DNA of 64,000 nt, taken from assembly GCA_023424015.1 (NCBI GenBank), contig JAFAEM010000040.1, positions 1 to 64,000 of the forward strand. Direction: 5' to 3'. A model generated the notes under the pieces. The model searched no databases. It had not been told where the DNA came from and worked only from the letters and a program-made list of their open reading frames with translations. A program made the translations under genes and the position numbers. Below, one piece after another: positions 34,978 through 43,662 of this stretch. Positions within the stretch are counted from its first letter, which is position 1. Every line of letters starts with the position of its first letter. The DNA is from Bacteroidota bacterium. Lineage in GTDB: Bacteria > Bacteroidota > Bacteroidia > Chitinophagales > Chitinophagaceae.

Positions 34978-35832
34978 ATGGCCCTGTTGGATTTTTTTGA
35001 AAAGAGGAAAAAGAACACTTCAGATGAAATGTCATTTATTGACCACCTGGAGGAGCTGCGCTGGCATTTGATCCGTTCGGTGATCGCGATTGGCATCTGC
35101 GCCATTGGTTTTTTTGTGTTTGTCAGGGATATTGTTGATAAGATACTGCTGGCACCCACGCAGCCGGGGTTTATTACCTACAAATGGTTTTGTGATATCA
35201 GCCATGCTATTGGTCTTGGGGACGCCATTTGCATGGAGGGTGTAAAGGCGAGCTTTCTGAGTACCCAGCTTACCAGCCAGTTTATTTCGTCGTTTACAAT
35301 TTCATTTGTGGGCGGTTTCGTGGTAGCCTTTCCCTATATCTTTTGGGAATTCTGGCGATTTATTAAACCCGCGCTTTCTGAAAAAGAAAAGCGTAACACG
35401 GGCGGTGTTATATTCTGGGTATCACTATTATTCTTTGGCGGTGTCGCGTTTGGATATTATATCCTGACGCCCTTTATGGTGAATTTTTATTTTTCTTATT
35501 CTCTAAGCCCGCTGATCGAGATCAAGCCCACTTTTGCCGACTACCTCGAAAACCTGATCTATACCACTGTTGGGATTGGCGTACTGTTTCAAATGCCCCT
35601 GCTGGTGATGATCCTGGCAAAGATCGGCATCGTGACCGGTCGTTTTCTGCGTAAATACCGCCGGCATGCTTTTGTTATCATCATTATTGCCGCGGCTATC
35701 ATTACGCCGTCCACCGACCCATTCAGCCTGGTGATTGTGGCATTTCCGCTTTACCTGTTGTTTGAAGCCAGCATTATCCTCGCCACCCGGATCAACAAGC
35801 GGCAGGATAAGGAACTGGAAGAATGGAGTTAA
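34978..35832 (+). CDS. tatC: Twin-arginine translocase subunit TatC
   Basis: Polytopic inner-membrane receptor for Tat signal peptides, 284 aa with six helices. N-terminal SFIDHLEELRWHLIRSVIAI carries the conserved HLEELR motif; FWEFWRFIKPALSEKEKR is the periplasmic-loop signature; IITPSTDPFSL lies near the C-terminus. No tatA/tatB adjoins. At least two exported proteins in this window (9565 and 12024) carry RR signals it would serve. The C-terminal tail (NKRQDKELEEWS) is charged and cytoplasmic. Confidence 0.95.
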   Translation: MALLDFFEKRKKNTSDEMSFIDHLEELRWHLIRSVIAIGICAIGFFVFVRDIVDKILLAPTQPGFITYKWFCDISHAIGLGDAICMEGVKASFLSTQLTSQFISSFTISFVGGFVVAFPYIFWEFWRFIKPALSEKEKRNTGGVIFWVSLLFFGGVAFGYYILTPFMVNFYFSYSLSPLIEIKPTFADYLENLIYTTVGIGVLFQMPLLVMILAKIGIVTGRFLRKYRRHAFVIIIIAAAIITPSTDPFSLVIVAFPLYLLFEASIILATRINKRQDKELEEWS

Positions 35833-35898
35833 TAAGACCATTTGTTGCTGGTAATGCAAATTTTGGGAAATGTAAAACCTCAACATCTTATGAGATCT

Positions 35899-35964
35899 CT
35901 ACATTTTCAAATTTCCACATTTTAAAATTTTCAAATTTTCACATTCTCACATTTTCACATTTTC
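35899..35964. repeat. Degenerate ACATTTTCAAATTT repeat tract
   Basis: About seven imperfect units of TCACATTTT or TCAAATTTT type, very like the tract at 15989-16062. It is between tatC and rpiB. Confidence 0.7.
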
Positions 35965-36032
35965 CATTCCCCTTCTTCCGATGAATTATAGTTAACTTCG
36001 TCAGAGCAAATTACATTTCATCATTTCAAAAG

Positions 36033-36509
36033 ATGGCACCTGCTATGAATTCACCGTTTGACCTCAGTAAACCCATTGCCATTGGGAGTGACCACGCCGG
36101 CTATGATTACAAAGAAGACCTGATCTCTTTTTTGGAGGGTAAAGGTTTGCAGTATAAGGATTTTGGCACCTATTCCAAGGATTCGGTCGATTACCCGGAT
36201 TTTGCTCACCCGGTCGCGCATGCTGTAGAAAATGGGGAGGCGGCATTTGGGATCCTTTTATGTGGCACAGCTAACGGTGTTGCCATCACCGCCAACAAAC
36301 ATCAAAATATCCGTGCCGGCATTTGCTGGGGCGATGAAATTGCAAGCCTGGTAAGACAGCACAATAATGCCAATATCATTTGTATCCCCGCCCGCTTTGT
36401 CAGGGAAGGGGATGCGGAAAAAATGGTCAGTACGTTTATAACCACCGCTTTCGAAGGGGGACGTCATGCCGACCGCGTGAACAAGATCGCCTGTGCGGTT
36501 GAAAGTTAA
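36033..36509 (+). CDS. rpiB: Ribose 5-phosphate isomerase B
   Basis: RpiB-type isomerase of 158 aa interconverting ribose 5-phosphate and ribulose 5-phosphate. The IAIGSDHAGYDYKEDL start, YPDFAHPVAHAVENGE, catalytic Cys77 in ILLCGTANGV and ANKHQNIRAGICWGDEIA are all family markers. Either ATG 36033 or 36045 could be used; the second gives a more typical N-terminus. Upstream ATAGTTAACTTCG resembles a -7 box with one mismatch. It is followed 78 bp later by an M28 peptidase gene. Confidence 0.93.
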   Translation: MAPAMNSPFDLSKPIAIGSDHAGYDYKEDLISFLEGKGLQYKDFGTYSKDSVDYPDFAHPVAHAVENGEAAFGILLCGTANGVAITANKHQNIRAGICWGDEIASLVRQHNNANIICIPARFVREGDAEKMVSTFITTAFEGGRHADRVNKIACAVES

Positions 36510-36587
36510 CCACCCATCATATCTGTTTCTAACCTCAAATATTTTAATTTATGTTTGGGGTTATTCTTTTATATAAAACAATCATCA

Positions 36588-38126
36588 ATGAGAAAAATCC
36601 TGCTGCCATTATTATTGGTTGCCTCCCTTTTTGTTTCGGCGCAAAAAAAGAACACTCCACCCTATTTTGCTGCCACCATCACGGCTGACGATATGAAAAA
36701 GCATTTGTATATCATTGCCGGCCCCGAAATGGAAGGCCGTGATACTCCTTCTCCCGGTTTGGAAAAAGCCGCCAACTATATCGAAGATCATTTTAAATCG
36801 ATTGGACTCATTCCTGGAAATAATGGCAGTTTCCGCCAGCACTACCCGCTTTACAAAGACTCGATGACCAATACAATGCTGCAGGTCAATGGAACCAACT
36901 TCGAACTATCGAAGGATTTCCAGCCTAATACCATGCTTAACCATACCGCGCAAATGCGTTTCTCTGAAGTGGTTTTTGCCGGGTATGGTATTGTAGATGG
37001 AGATATTGATCATTATAAAGACCTGGATGTAAGAGGTAAACTGGTGCTGATACTCGACGGCTCACCAGCCGGTTACAAACCTTCTGAATCAGGTTTCCGT
37101 TCGCCGGCGAATGTTTTTACCAAAGTTGGTAAAGCCCACGAAAAGGGTGCCGCCGCGGTAATGGTGGTATACGGCAATTACCCCCGCAAAACTTTTAACA
37201 CTACTTCAAACTATGCCCTGAATAGTTTTAAAGAAGCAGCTTATCCTTTGCTTTTCACCGTATCGGAAAGCGTGGCTGAAAGCATCATCGGTGAGGAAGG
37301 AAAAGCTATCATTGAAAAAATGAAAACGGCTCCACTGGCCTCGCAAACATACAAGGCCAATGTGGAACTGGGATATTTTAAACATACCAGCACGGTACAG
37401 GTTTCCAATGTGCTGGGTATGGTAGAAGGCAGTGATAAAAAAGATGAGTATGTGATCATCACGGCGCACTACGATCACGTAGGTAAAAGAGCCGATGGTA
37501 CTATTTATTATGGCGCAGATGACGATGGAAGCGGTACCGTTGCGATCCTCGAACTGGCTGAAGCTTTTGCAAAAGCCAAAGCTGCCGGAAAAGGTCCGCG
37601 CAGATCGGTTGTGTTCATGACCGTGAGCGGCGAAGAAAAAGGATTATGGGGAAGCGAATATTATTCAAATAACCCGGTTTTCCCATTGGATAAAACTTCC
37701 GTGGATCTGAATATAGATATGATCGGCCGCATTGGGGAGGAATACCTGAAAGATAAAGACTCCGTCAACTACGTGTATGTAATCGGTGATGACAAATTGA
37801 GCACGGATCTCGCACCCATCACCGATGAGATCAATAAGAAGTACACCAGGATGAAACTTGATCGCAAGTACAACGACCCTAATGACAAGAATCGCTTTTA
37901 CTATCGCAGCGACCATTACAATTTCGCGGAGAAAGGCGTACCTGTTATTTTCTACTTCAATGGTGTACATGCCGATTATCACCGGCCAACTGATACGCCC
38001 GATAAGATCAATTATAAATTAATGGCGAAAAGAGGCCAACTGGTTTTTTATACCGCATGGGAAATGGCTAACCGGAATGAGATGTTGAAGCGGGATCTGA
38101 AGCTGGAGAAACCAAAAGGGTTTTAA
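36588..38126 (+). CDS. M28-family zinc metallopeptidase, secreted
   Basis: Peptidase of 512 aa, start chosen at 36588 because MRKILLPLLLVASLFVSAQ is then a signal peptide. A PA-like insert spans about 115-240 (VVFAGYGIVDGDIDHYKDLD, GAAAVMVVYG). The M28 core shows zinc ligands in ITAHYDHVG, GADDDGSGT, SGEEKGLWGSEYYS, DMIGRIG and a final HxD/H segment GVHADYHRPTDTPDKI. It acts as an aminopeptidase in the periplasm or outside, probably two zinc ions. The 220 bp after it contain no other gene. Confidence 0.92.
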   Translation: MRKILLPLLLVASLFVSAQKKNTPPYFAATITADDMKKHLYIIAGPEMEGRDTPSPGLEKAANYIEDHFKSIGLIPGNNGSFRQHYPLYKDSMTNTMLQVNGTNFELSKDFQPNTMLNHTAQMRFSEVVFAGYGIVDGDIDHYKDLDVRGKLVLILDGSPAGYKPSESGFRSPANVFTKVGKAHEKGAAAVMVVYGNYPRKTFNTTSNYALNSFKEAAYPLLFTVSESVAESIIGEEGKAIIEKMKTAPLASQTYKANVELGYFKHTSTVQVSNVLGMVEGSDKKDEYVIITAHYDHVGKRADGTIYYGADDDGSGTVAILELAEAFAKAKAAGKGPRRSVVFMTVSGEEKGLWGSEYYSNNPVFPLDKTSVDLNIDMIGRIGEEYLKDKDSVNYVYVIGDDKLSTDLAPITDEINKKYTRMKLDRKYNDPNDKNRFYYRSDHYNFAEKGVPVIFYFNGVHADYHRPTDTPDKINYKLMAKRGQLVFYTAWEMANRNEMLKRDLKLEKPKGF

Positions 38127-38348
38127 GATTTTAGTCTGATATTTTTATTGCCGGGGAGACGGAAAGGCGGGGAGGTTATTATCAGGTATGAAAGAGATAC
38201 AATGAACACATAGACAGAGATTTCTATGTGTTTTTTTATGTGATCACGATAGCTACCGGGAGAGAAGACAGGAAGAAAGGGCATGAAATAACTGGCTAGG
38301 TCTATGAATCTTAAACTGCGAATATTATTTTGTGCAAAAGCACACCAT

Positions 38349-38819
38349 ATGAACACCTCAAACAATCCCACCGAATCACAGGAAAGCGTTATCGCCGACT
38401 ATGCGAATGAGCTTAGACAGGCTGAAATGGAAGGTTATGAAATGGCCATTCGCAAAGCCCGAAATGCATTGTTCTGGGCAGGCGGATTAATATTTGCCTG
38501 GGAAATGATCGCCATGTTCCGTGATGGAATTGGATTCCAGCCCCTGGTTTTTATTGTCGCCCTGATTGAAGGTGGAATCTTTGTAGCACTTGGATTCTGG
38601 ACCAGACAAAAACCTTACACAGCTATCATCTGCGGCCTGATATGTTTCCTTGGTATTATAGGACTGAGTGTGGTGATATACGGTATGGCCGAAGGTGGCG
38701 CGGGGGTATTAAAGGCCCTTTTCAGCGGCATAATCGTCAAAGTGATCATCCTGGTTAATCTCATTCTGCCGATAAAAGAGGCGAAAGCTTTACAAGAGGC
38801 GAGAAAACAATCTTACTGA
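38349..38819 (+). CDS. Hypothetical four-helix membrane protein
   Basis: Protein of 156 aa from ATG 38349 (a 15-codon open extension upstream is less likely). A hydrophilic, charged N-terminus of about 38 residues precedes four hydrophobic helices at about 41-58, 64-83, 89-110 and 121-140; the C-terminus is Lys/Glu-rich. I do not recognise a family. It is a lone plus-strand gene facing the deoxyhypusine-synthase-like gene. Confidence 0.75.
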   Translation: MNTSNNPTESQESVIADYANELRQAEMEGYEMAIRKARNALFWAGGLIFAWEMIAMFRDGIGFQPLVFIVALIEGGIFVALGFWTRQKPYTAIICGLICFLGIIGLSVVIYGMAEGGAGVLKALFSGIIVKVIILVNLILPIKEAKALQEARKQSY

Positions 38820-38921
38820 GAATTTTGAGGACTCGTTAAATGCATTGAGGATTGAACTATTTCCCCGAAACGAAGAATGTTCAATCCTCAATTTTATTAT
38901 TCAATTTTAAATTAACCAGCC

Positions 38922-39896
38922 CTACCAGCCCAGCACCCAGGCAAAGACCAGTGGCGCTACGATCGTGGCATCGCTTTCAATGATGAACTTGGGAGTTTTA
39001 ATATCCAGCTTGCCCCAGGTGATCTTTTCATTGGGCACGGCGCCTGAGTAAGAACCAAATGAAGTGGTGCTGTCGCTGATCTGGCAGAAATAATTCCAGA
39101 ACGGAACGTCATGCCATTCCAGGTCCTGGTACATCATGGGCACCACGCAGATGGGGAAATCGCCCGCGATACCGCCGCCGATCTGGAAAAATCCAACACC
39201 TTTCCCGGCTGAATTGTTCCTGTACCAGTCGGCCAGCCAGACCATATACTCAATACCGTTTTTAACTGTGCTGGCCTTCAGTTCGTTTTTGATAACATAG
39301 CTCGCGAAGATGTTCCCGGTAGTACTGTCCTCCCATCCCGGTACAACGATCGGGATATTTTTTTCCGCCGCCGCTACTATCCAGCTATCCTTTGGATCGA
39401 TCTCATAGTATTGTTTCAGTTCACCGCTGAGAATGGTTTTATAAAGAAATTCATGAGGGAAAAATCTTTCGCCGCTGGCTTCTGCATCTTTCCATTGCTT
39501 CACCAGGTGTTTTTGCAGGCGACGAAACGCCTCTTCTTCGGGAATGCAGGTATCGGTGACCCTGTTGTAATGATTTTCTAAAAGTTCCCATTCCTGTTCA
39601 GGTGTAAGGTCGCGGTAATTAGGGATGCGTTTGTATTTGGAGTGAGCAACCAGGTTCATCACATCCTCTTCGAGGTTGGCACCGGTGCAGCTGATGATGT
39701 CAACCTTACCCTGCCGTATCATTTCTGCCAATGAAATACCCAGCTCGCCGGTACTCATGGCGCCTGCTAAGGTGATCATCATTTTTCCACCTGCCGCCAG
39801 GTGGGCCTCATAACCTTTTGCTGCATCCATCAGCGCGGCAGCATTAAAATGACGATAATGGTGTTCGATAAATTTTGAAATGGGTCCCCTGTTCAT
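38922..39896 (-). CDS. Deoxyhypusine synthase-like protein
   Basis: Protein of 324 aa (start MNRGPISKF at 39896; 16 in-frame codons upstream look unconserved). It has the DHS fold: GGKMMITLAGAMSTGELGIS, IISCTGANLEEDVMNLVAHS, IVVPGWEDSTTGNIFAS and GFFQIGGGIAGDFPICVVP. The catalytic lysine of the eukaryotic enzyme is kept in ITWGKL (about K296). Bacteria lack eIF5A, so the substrate is not hypusine; related bacterial proteins include homospermidine synthases, and a spermidine/putrescine aminobutyl transfer using NAD is the best guess. No polyamine genes adjoin. Confidence 0.88.
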   Translation of the reverse strand: MNRGPISKFIEHHYRHFNAAALMDAAKGYEAHLAAGGKMMITLAGAMSTGELGISLAEMIRQGKVDIISCTGANLEEDVMNLVAHSKYKRIPNYRDLTPEQEWELLENHYNRVTDTCIPEEEAFRRLQKHLVKQWKDAEASGERFFPHEFLYKTILSGELKQYYEIDPKDSWIVAAAEKNIPIVVPGWEDSTTGNIFASYVIKNELKASTVKNGIEYMVWLADWYRNNSAGKGVGFFQIGGGIAGDFPICVVPMMYQDLEWHDVPFWNYFCQISDSTTSFGSYSGAVPNEKITWGKLDIKTPKFIIESDATIVAPLVFAWVLGW

Positions 39897-40382
39897 ATTT
39901 TCCAGTTTGAAAAACCGCCTTCGGATCATAATAGCATGAGACAATGCGGTAGAAACTGCGAAATTACTGTTTTGGGGAAATAATTAGGATACATTGAATT
40001 TTACCTGACACTTGATGATTCCACCAAACCGGTTATCGATTGGCTAATGGGTATTATTGGGGCGTGGGCAACCATTGGGGGGTCTGATGGTCCCGCCACC
40101 GGCGGGAGACACACAACAACAATCCTATAATTTAAAATATTCAACAGGAGGGAAAGAATAACGGGAACAGGGTCTTAGTTTCCTGTGAATGTTTTTAATC
40201 TGGAAGTCCGCAATGCTTCTTTATGCCTTTTCTCCGATATAGCTAGGTTTGACGGCTTTTGCAAAGCCGATGGTTAGATACAAATCTAACCATAACAATC
40301 CTATAAATTTAAGTTTACTTTGCGCATCGTAGAGTGGGAACACTACGGACAACGGCGGTGCCGGGCTTTTTTATTTTACAGT
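39897..40382. other. Gene-free interval with small palindromes
   Basis: About 490 bp. It holds a hairpin of GTCCCGCC/GGCGGGA type near 40089-40107, GGCTTTTGCAAAGCC near 40254-40268 and the 10-bp-arm palindrome at 40270-40293. The sequence ACAATCCTATAATTTAA occurs twice with one base difference (about 40120 and 40296). No gene is supported. It marks the edge of the Rhs region. Confidence 0.6.
40270..40293. repeat. Perfect inverted repeat with 10-bp arms
   Basis: ATGGTTAGAT, a 4-nt spacer ACAA, and ATCTAACCAT are perfectly complementary. It is 90 bp downstream of the candidate immunity gene. There is no T tract, so it may be a repeat end or protein site rather than a terminator. Confidence 0.6.
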
Positions 40383-40916
40383 TTAAATGATTGATTCAGC
40401 CTTTCTTATAATTCCATTTATCTCTTCTATAGTTATATCCGTATTCACCAAGTAAAGAATATAACCATCAGGTTCGCAATAACAAAATTTATGAGGTATA
40501 AGCTCTTCGCTTTCTTCAATATCTGTATTAAAATATTTATATACTGTTTGAGCCCTTTGCTCCTGAGAATAATTATCCGTACAAATAACACTTAATGTAC
40601 CTAATTCAAATTCCATCGAACATGCTATTTGCATCAAAACATTAGGAGTAGGTTTTTCAATAGAATTAATAATTAATTTATCCTTGCCAATTTTCATTTC
40701 CTTATAATCATTCAACTCATAACATACTGCATCTTTTTCAGGATTAAGGGTTACAACTTCAATATTCTGATTAGTAAATAATTTCTCAAGTAATAATGGA
40801 TAAAATTCTTTTAAAAAAAAGTATAATCCCTCTACGCTAAAATCAGATTTTATAGTAATTAGCTGTGTATCACTTAAACAATTAATTTTTATATGTTCTT
40901 GCATCTTAATCATCAT
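40383..40916 (-). CDS. Candidate immunity protein next to the Rhs tip
   Basis: Unrecognised, acidic, soluble protein of 177 aa (or 173 from the ATG at 40904). No signal peptide or membrane helix. It is strikingly AT-rich compared with its neighbours. Its start overlaps the stop of the Rhs C-terminal frame by 11 nt, or follows it by 1 nt from the inner ATG, the usual toxin-immunity spacing. By position it should neutralise the toxin tip encoded at 40906-41910; that is inference, with no family match claimed. Confidence 0.6.
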   Translation of the reverse strand: MMIKMQEHIKINCLSDTQLITIKSDFSVEGLYFFLKEFYPLLLEKLFTNQNIEVVTLNPEKDAVCYELNDYKEMKIGKDKLIINSIEKPTPNVLMQIACSMEFELGTLSVICTDNYSQEQRAQTVYKYFNTDIEESEELIPHKFCYCEPDGYILYLVNTDITIEEINGIIRKAESII

Positions 40917-41910
40917 TTTTTATTTCAACAATTTTTTCTCCGACTGCTTCACCACCTTTTGAGCCCCAAATTCCTCCAATTATTCCGCCTCCTATCGCTC
41001 CTATAAATCCGCCTATTGCTGTACCTACTCCCGGGAATATCATTGTTCCTATTGCGGCGCCACCTTTCCCTCCTAAAGCCGCTCCAGCCCCGGCACCTGC
41101 CCAACCTCCGGCTACTCTTGAGCTCGTCACTATCGTATTATCTCCCCCTGTTCCCTGTTGAATATCTGTTTTAATTGCATTGCCTATTTGAATAACATCT
41201 GTAACAATAGCAACAGGTTTCGCAACCTTACCTATTACATCGAAGGTTTGACCTGCTGCATTTAATGCTTTAAACTGTGTATTAGTAATGGGTGTGTGAG
41301 GATCCGCTTTGCCTGTTGCTAAAGGATTCTGATTTATATGAGGGTAATTTGCGCCTTTGTGAGGAGCATCTGTTCTTACAACCACTTGCCCCGCTTTTCC
41401 AGTTTTGGGATTTACCAATTTAGCATCTTTAATACCTACGCCTTTTTGTGTATTAAAAGTTGTGTACTGTCCATTTAATCCAAATACAAATCCTTTGGCA
41501 GTTGCTCCTGTATTAGCCACCGGATAAAGCCAAGAGGGTGGTCGTACAGTTGTATCGCCTAATGGATCGTTGTGCAATATGGGGTTATTTCCCATTGATG
41601 AATACAAACTTTGTGCATAATCAGGCTTGCTATCTATTTGCCACCAACGTCCAAGCTGCGGGTCTAACATTCGTAGTTTAGTTGCATACATCTCTAAACC
41701 ACTACCATCGCTGAACTCTTTGTTTTGTAATTCTGAACCCTTGTTGTATTTGTACTTGTTTTCGGGTGCTCCGTTTAAAGCCTTAGAAGATATCCCCGCC
41801 ATCGTCAACCCGAACGGATAATAATGCGTCTCCTCCAATAATGCGCCCCTGATATGCGTTACCTGTAAGTTGTCAAAGAACACCGGTTGATGATGCGTCT
41901 CATTACTCAC
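40906..41910 (-). CDS. Rhs-core C-terminal fragment with candidate toxin tip
   Basis: A frame of 334 aa from a GTG at 41910. Residues 1-118 are the Rhs core end: FFDNLQVTHIRGALLEETHY, YPFGLTMAGISSKAL, LGRWWQIDSKPDYAQS and SMGNNPILHNDPLGD. The remaining 216 residues are the variable tip: a basic segment around APHKGANYPHINQNP, then a glycine-zipper region (about 260-320; WAGAGAGAALGGKGGAAIG, FIGAIGGGIIGGIWGSKGG) able to insert in membranes. The open frame continues upstream past the GTG (ILYIYVSNETHH), showing it was once joined to the fragment at 41907-42626 and lost its frame at 41939-41945. Confidence 0.75.
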   Translation of the reverse strand: MSNETHHQPVFFDNLQVTHIRGALLEETHYYPFGLTMAGISSKALNGAPENKYKYNKGSELQNKEFSDGSGLEMYATKLRMLDPQLGRWWQIDSKPDYAQSLYSSMGNNPILHNDPLGDTTVRPPSWLYPVANTGATAKGFVFGLNGQYTTFNTQKGVGIKDAKLVNPKTGKAGQVVVRTDAPHKGANYPHINQNPLATGKADPHTPITNTQFKALNAAGQTFDVIGKVAKPVAIVTDVIQIGNAIKTDIQQGTGGDNTIVTSSRVAGGWAGAGAGAALGGKGGAAIGTMIFPGVGTAIGGFIGAIGGGIIGGIWGSKGGEAVGEKIVEIKNDD

Positions 41911-42626
41911 GTAAATATACAGTATCCGTTCATTATCATCTCTCTGCCTTCCAAAATATGTTCTTTAAATTCCCCATCAGCACCCACCTGCTCAGTCCAG
42001 GTATTTTTGCCGTCGTTAGTTATAACCGGCTTAAACTGATCATTGAGTAGTAATACATTTACAAACGCTTGCGCTTTTTGATCGTCACTGGTATTTTCGC
42101 GATCATTCAGAAAGGCCATTATGCCCGGATTTAAAATTCCGGAAGTTAGAATACCCGTGCCCAGTTTTCCCCCGCTTTTCGCCGGTATGCCATTTATTGA
42201 AGCATTGACGATCTCATCTCTCACCGGCCCGATATCTATGTTCAGTGGAGTACCATTGTGATCATACCAGCTGTTCACCCTCAAATTAATCTTATCGCCG
42301 GCCATTACCCTGAGAATTATAGCAGGCTCGATACGGTTGATATCCCCTTCTAATTTCGCGGCTTTCAGATTGGGATCAGTATATGTATCATTGGGGTAAT
42401 TGGATGGTTTATCTGCTCTCGATGTTTCCAGGTTCTGGTAGTAGGTTTCTTCTTCATTAGCCATTCCATCTTCCATCGTGGCTGCCGGGTACTGATCCAC
42501 CTGCTGATCATCCGTTAATACCAATCTTGTATTTCCCAAATGATCCTTTACAAAATAATCATATACCCATTTCTCCGGATGTACGGAGGACGGTGCTACA
42601 TACCTCACTCTCCGAAGAAAGTACAA
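41907..42626 (-). pseudogene. Truncated, frameshifted Rhs gene, upstream fragment
   Basis: Open frame of 239 codons encoding Rhs material: EKWVYDYFVKDHLGNTRLVL, YYQNLETSRADKPSNYPNDT and LRVNSWYDHNGTP. It has no normal start; an in-frame TAA lies just before 42626 and the first ATG is well inside, so the long YD-repeat N-terminal part is missing. At its 3' end it runs off frame in an AGAGAGA tract (41939-41945) and stops at 41907. Removal of two bases, or insertion of one, there would rejoin it to the downstream frame. Taken together the two fragments look like a displaced Rhs C-terminus, not a working gene. Confidence 0.8.
41939..41945 (-). other. AG-repeat frameshift site in the Rhs gene
   Basis: Minus-strand AGAGAGA. 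Upstream frame reads GGC AGA GAG ATG; downstream frame reads AGA GAT GAT AAT. Loss of one AG unit joins them without loss of Rhs-core sequence. Confidence 0.65.
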
Positions 42627-42751
42627 ACTCTGTGCTTAGGAAGTCCTTGTGAAATAATTGTATTAATAATGAAGGGGCTGATATACAAACATTTTAATAA
42701 AAACGGGTCCTGGGGGTAAAAGGTACCAGCAAGGACCCTATGCTGCCATTC

Positions 42752-43048
42752 GCATAAACCGTCCCTACAGGACGGGTGAGGTGTCCTTTTTTATGATGCT
42801 ACCCATAAAATCTCCCTACGGGAGATATTTGTACCCGTTATAAAGATTTTCACCAATGACATCAAACGCATGAATCCACTTTGACCCATATATGAAACAC
42901 CGGCCAAATTGCAGGAACAAACAAGATCTGAAAAAATTTGAACCCCGATAGGAAATTAAGTATAATACCTCCGCGTCCCATCGGGACGCTTTATGGGTAG
43001 AAAAAAATCGGGCGCCGGGTTAACCCGTCCTGTAGGGACGGTTTATGC
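42752..43048. repeat. Nested palindromic repeat cassette (REP/BIME-like)
   Basis: Outer arms: a 26-bp sequence starting GCATAAACCGTCCCTACAGG at 42752-42777 and its exact reverse complement at 43023-43048. Inner arms: CTACCCATAAA at 42799-42809 and TTTATGGGTAG at 42990-43000, each followed inward by a small hairpin (TCTCCCTACGGGAGA; GCGTCCCATCGGGACGC). The whole 297-bp block is therefore an imperfect inverted structure. Related decayed units are at about 33005-33092 and 52100-52140. No REP-associated transposase is in the window. Confidence 0.8.
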
Positions 43049-43061
43049 AAGTATGTTGTAG

Positions 43062-43373
43062 CTAGGATGACTTGGACACCGAGAATCGCTCGGCATCTAA
43101 AACCTGCTTATCCAGTTGTGTTAGCCTGTACTGCTCTAACTGGCCTGTTATGTCTGCAATAGCCTTTGTAATAGCTATACTGCCTGTTTCCAGTTTCTCT
43201 GCTACTCTTCTTACAAATTTCTCTACCTGAGTGTCATTGTACAAATCGAGGTTATGACTCACTGATAGTCCAGCCAGTTCTGGATTGGTTAAGTAAGCAG
43301 CATGTTTCTGTTCACTACAGTTACTTTCATGGTTACTCGCATTCTGTCCAGTCCATCTATCCTGATACATCAT
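43062..43373 (-). CDS. Small hypothetical protein or gene remnant
   Basis: Frame of 103 aa next to the palindromic cassette. The C-terminal two thirds look protein-like and helical (NPELAGLSVSHNLDLYND, TQVEKFVRRVAEKLETGSIA, ITGQLEQYRLTQLDKQVLDA), whereas the N-terminus is weak. The wording LDLYND...VEKFVRRVAEKL faintly recalls internal segments of Bacteroidota mobile-element primase/helicase proteins, but I cannot confirm that. It may be a fragment left by the insertion that produced the Rhs remnant. Confidence 0.4.
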   Translation of the reverse strand: MMYQDRWTGQNASNHESNCSEQKHAAYLTNPELAGLSVSHNLDLYNDTQVEKFVRRVAEKLETGSIAITKAIADITGQLEQYRLTQLDKQVLDAERFSVSKSS

Positions 43374-43611
43374 GAGCCAACAACAAACGGATCAAAGATT
43401 GAGAACTCTTTTTATTTTTTATAGTATTCCGAGGTATCTTTTTTTACTTGGTAAAAACACAAACACAAAAATATTTGCCCTCAACTCTAATTGAAATATA
43501 AAAAAGACAATAAGACAATCGCTTAACAAAAGCGCATCAGCACATACTAAGAGTTTTCACTTATTGCAGATGCCAGATATTACACAGTCTATCGGAACGA
43601 TACATACGCAC

Positions 43612-43635
43612 AAAAAACCCCGCTTCACAGCGGGG
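43612..43635 (-). terminator. Intrinsic terminator after the first PepSY-like gene
   Basis: CCCCGC and GCGGGG with a 6-nt loop; six T follow on the minus strand. It lies 27 bp beyond the stop at 43663. Confidence 0.8.
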
Positions 43636-43662
43636 CTCCTGAGAACTCTCAACTCGCGTTGG

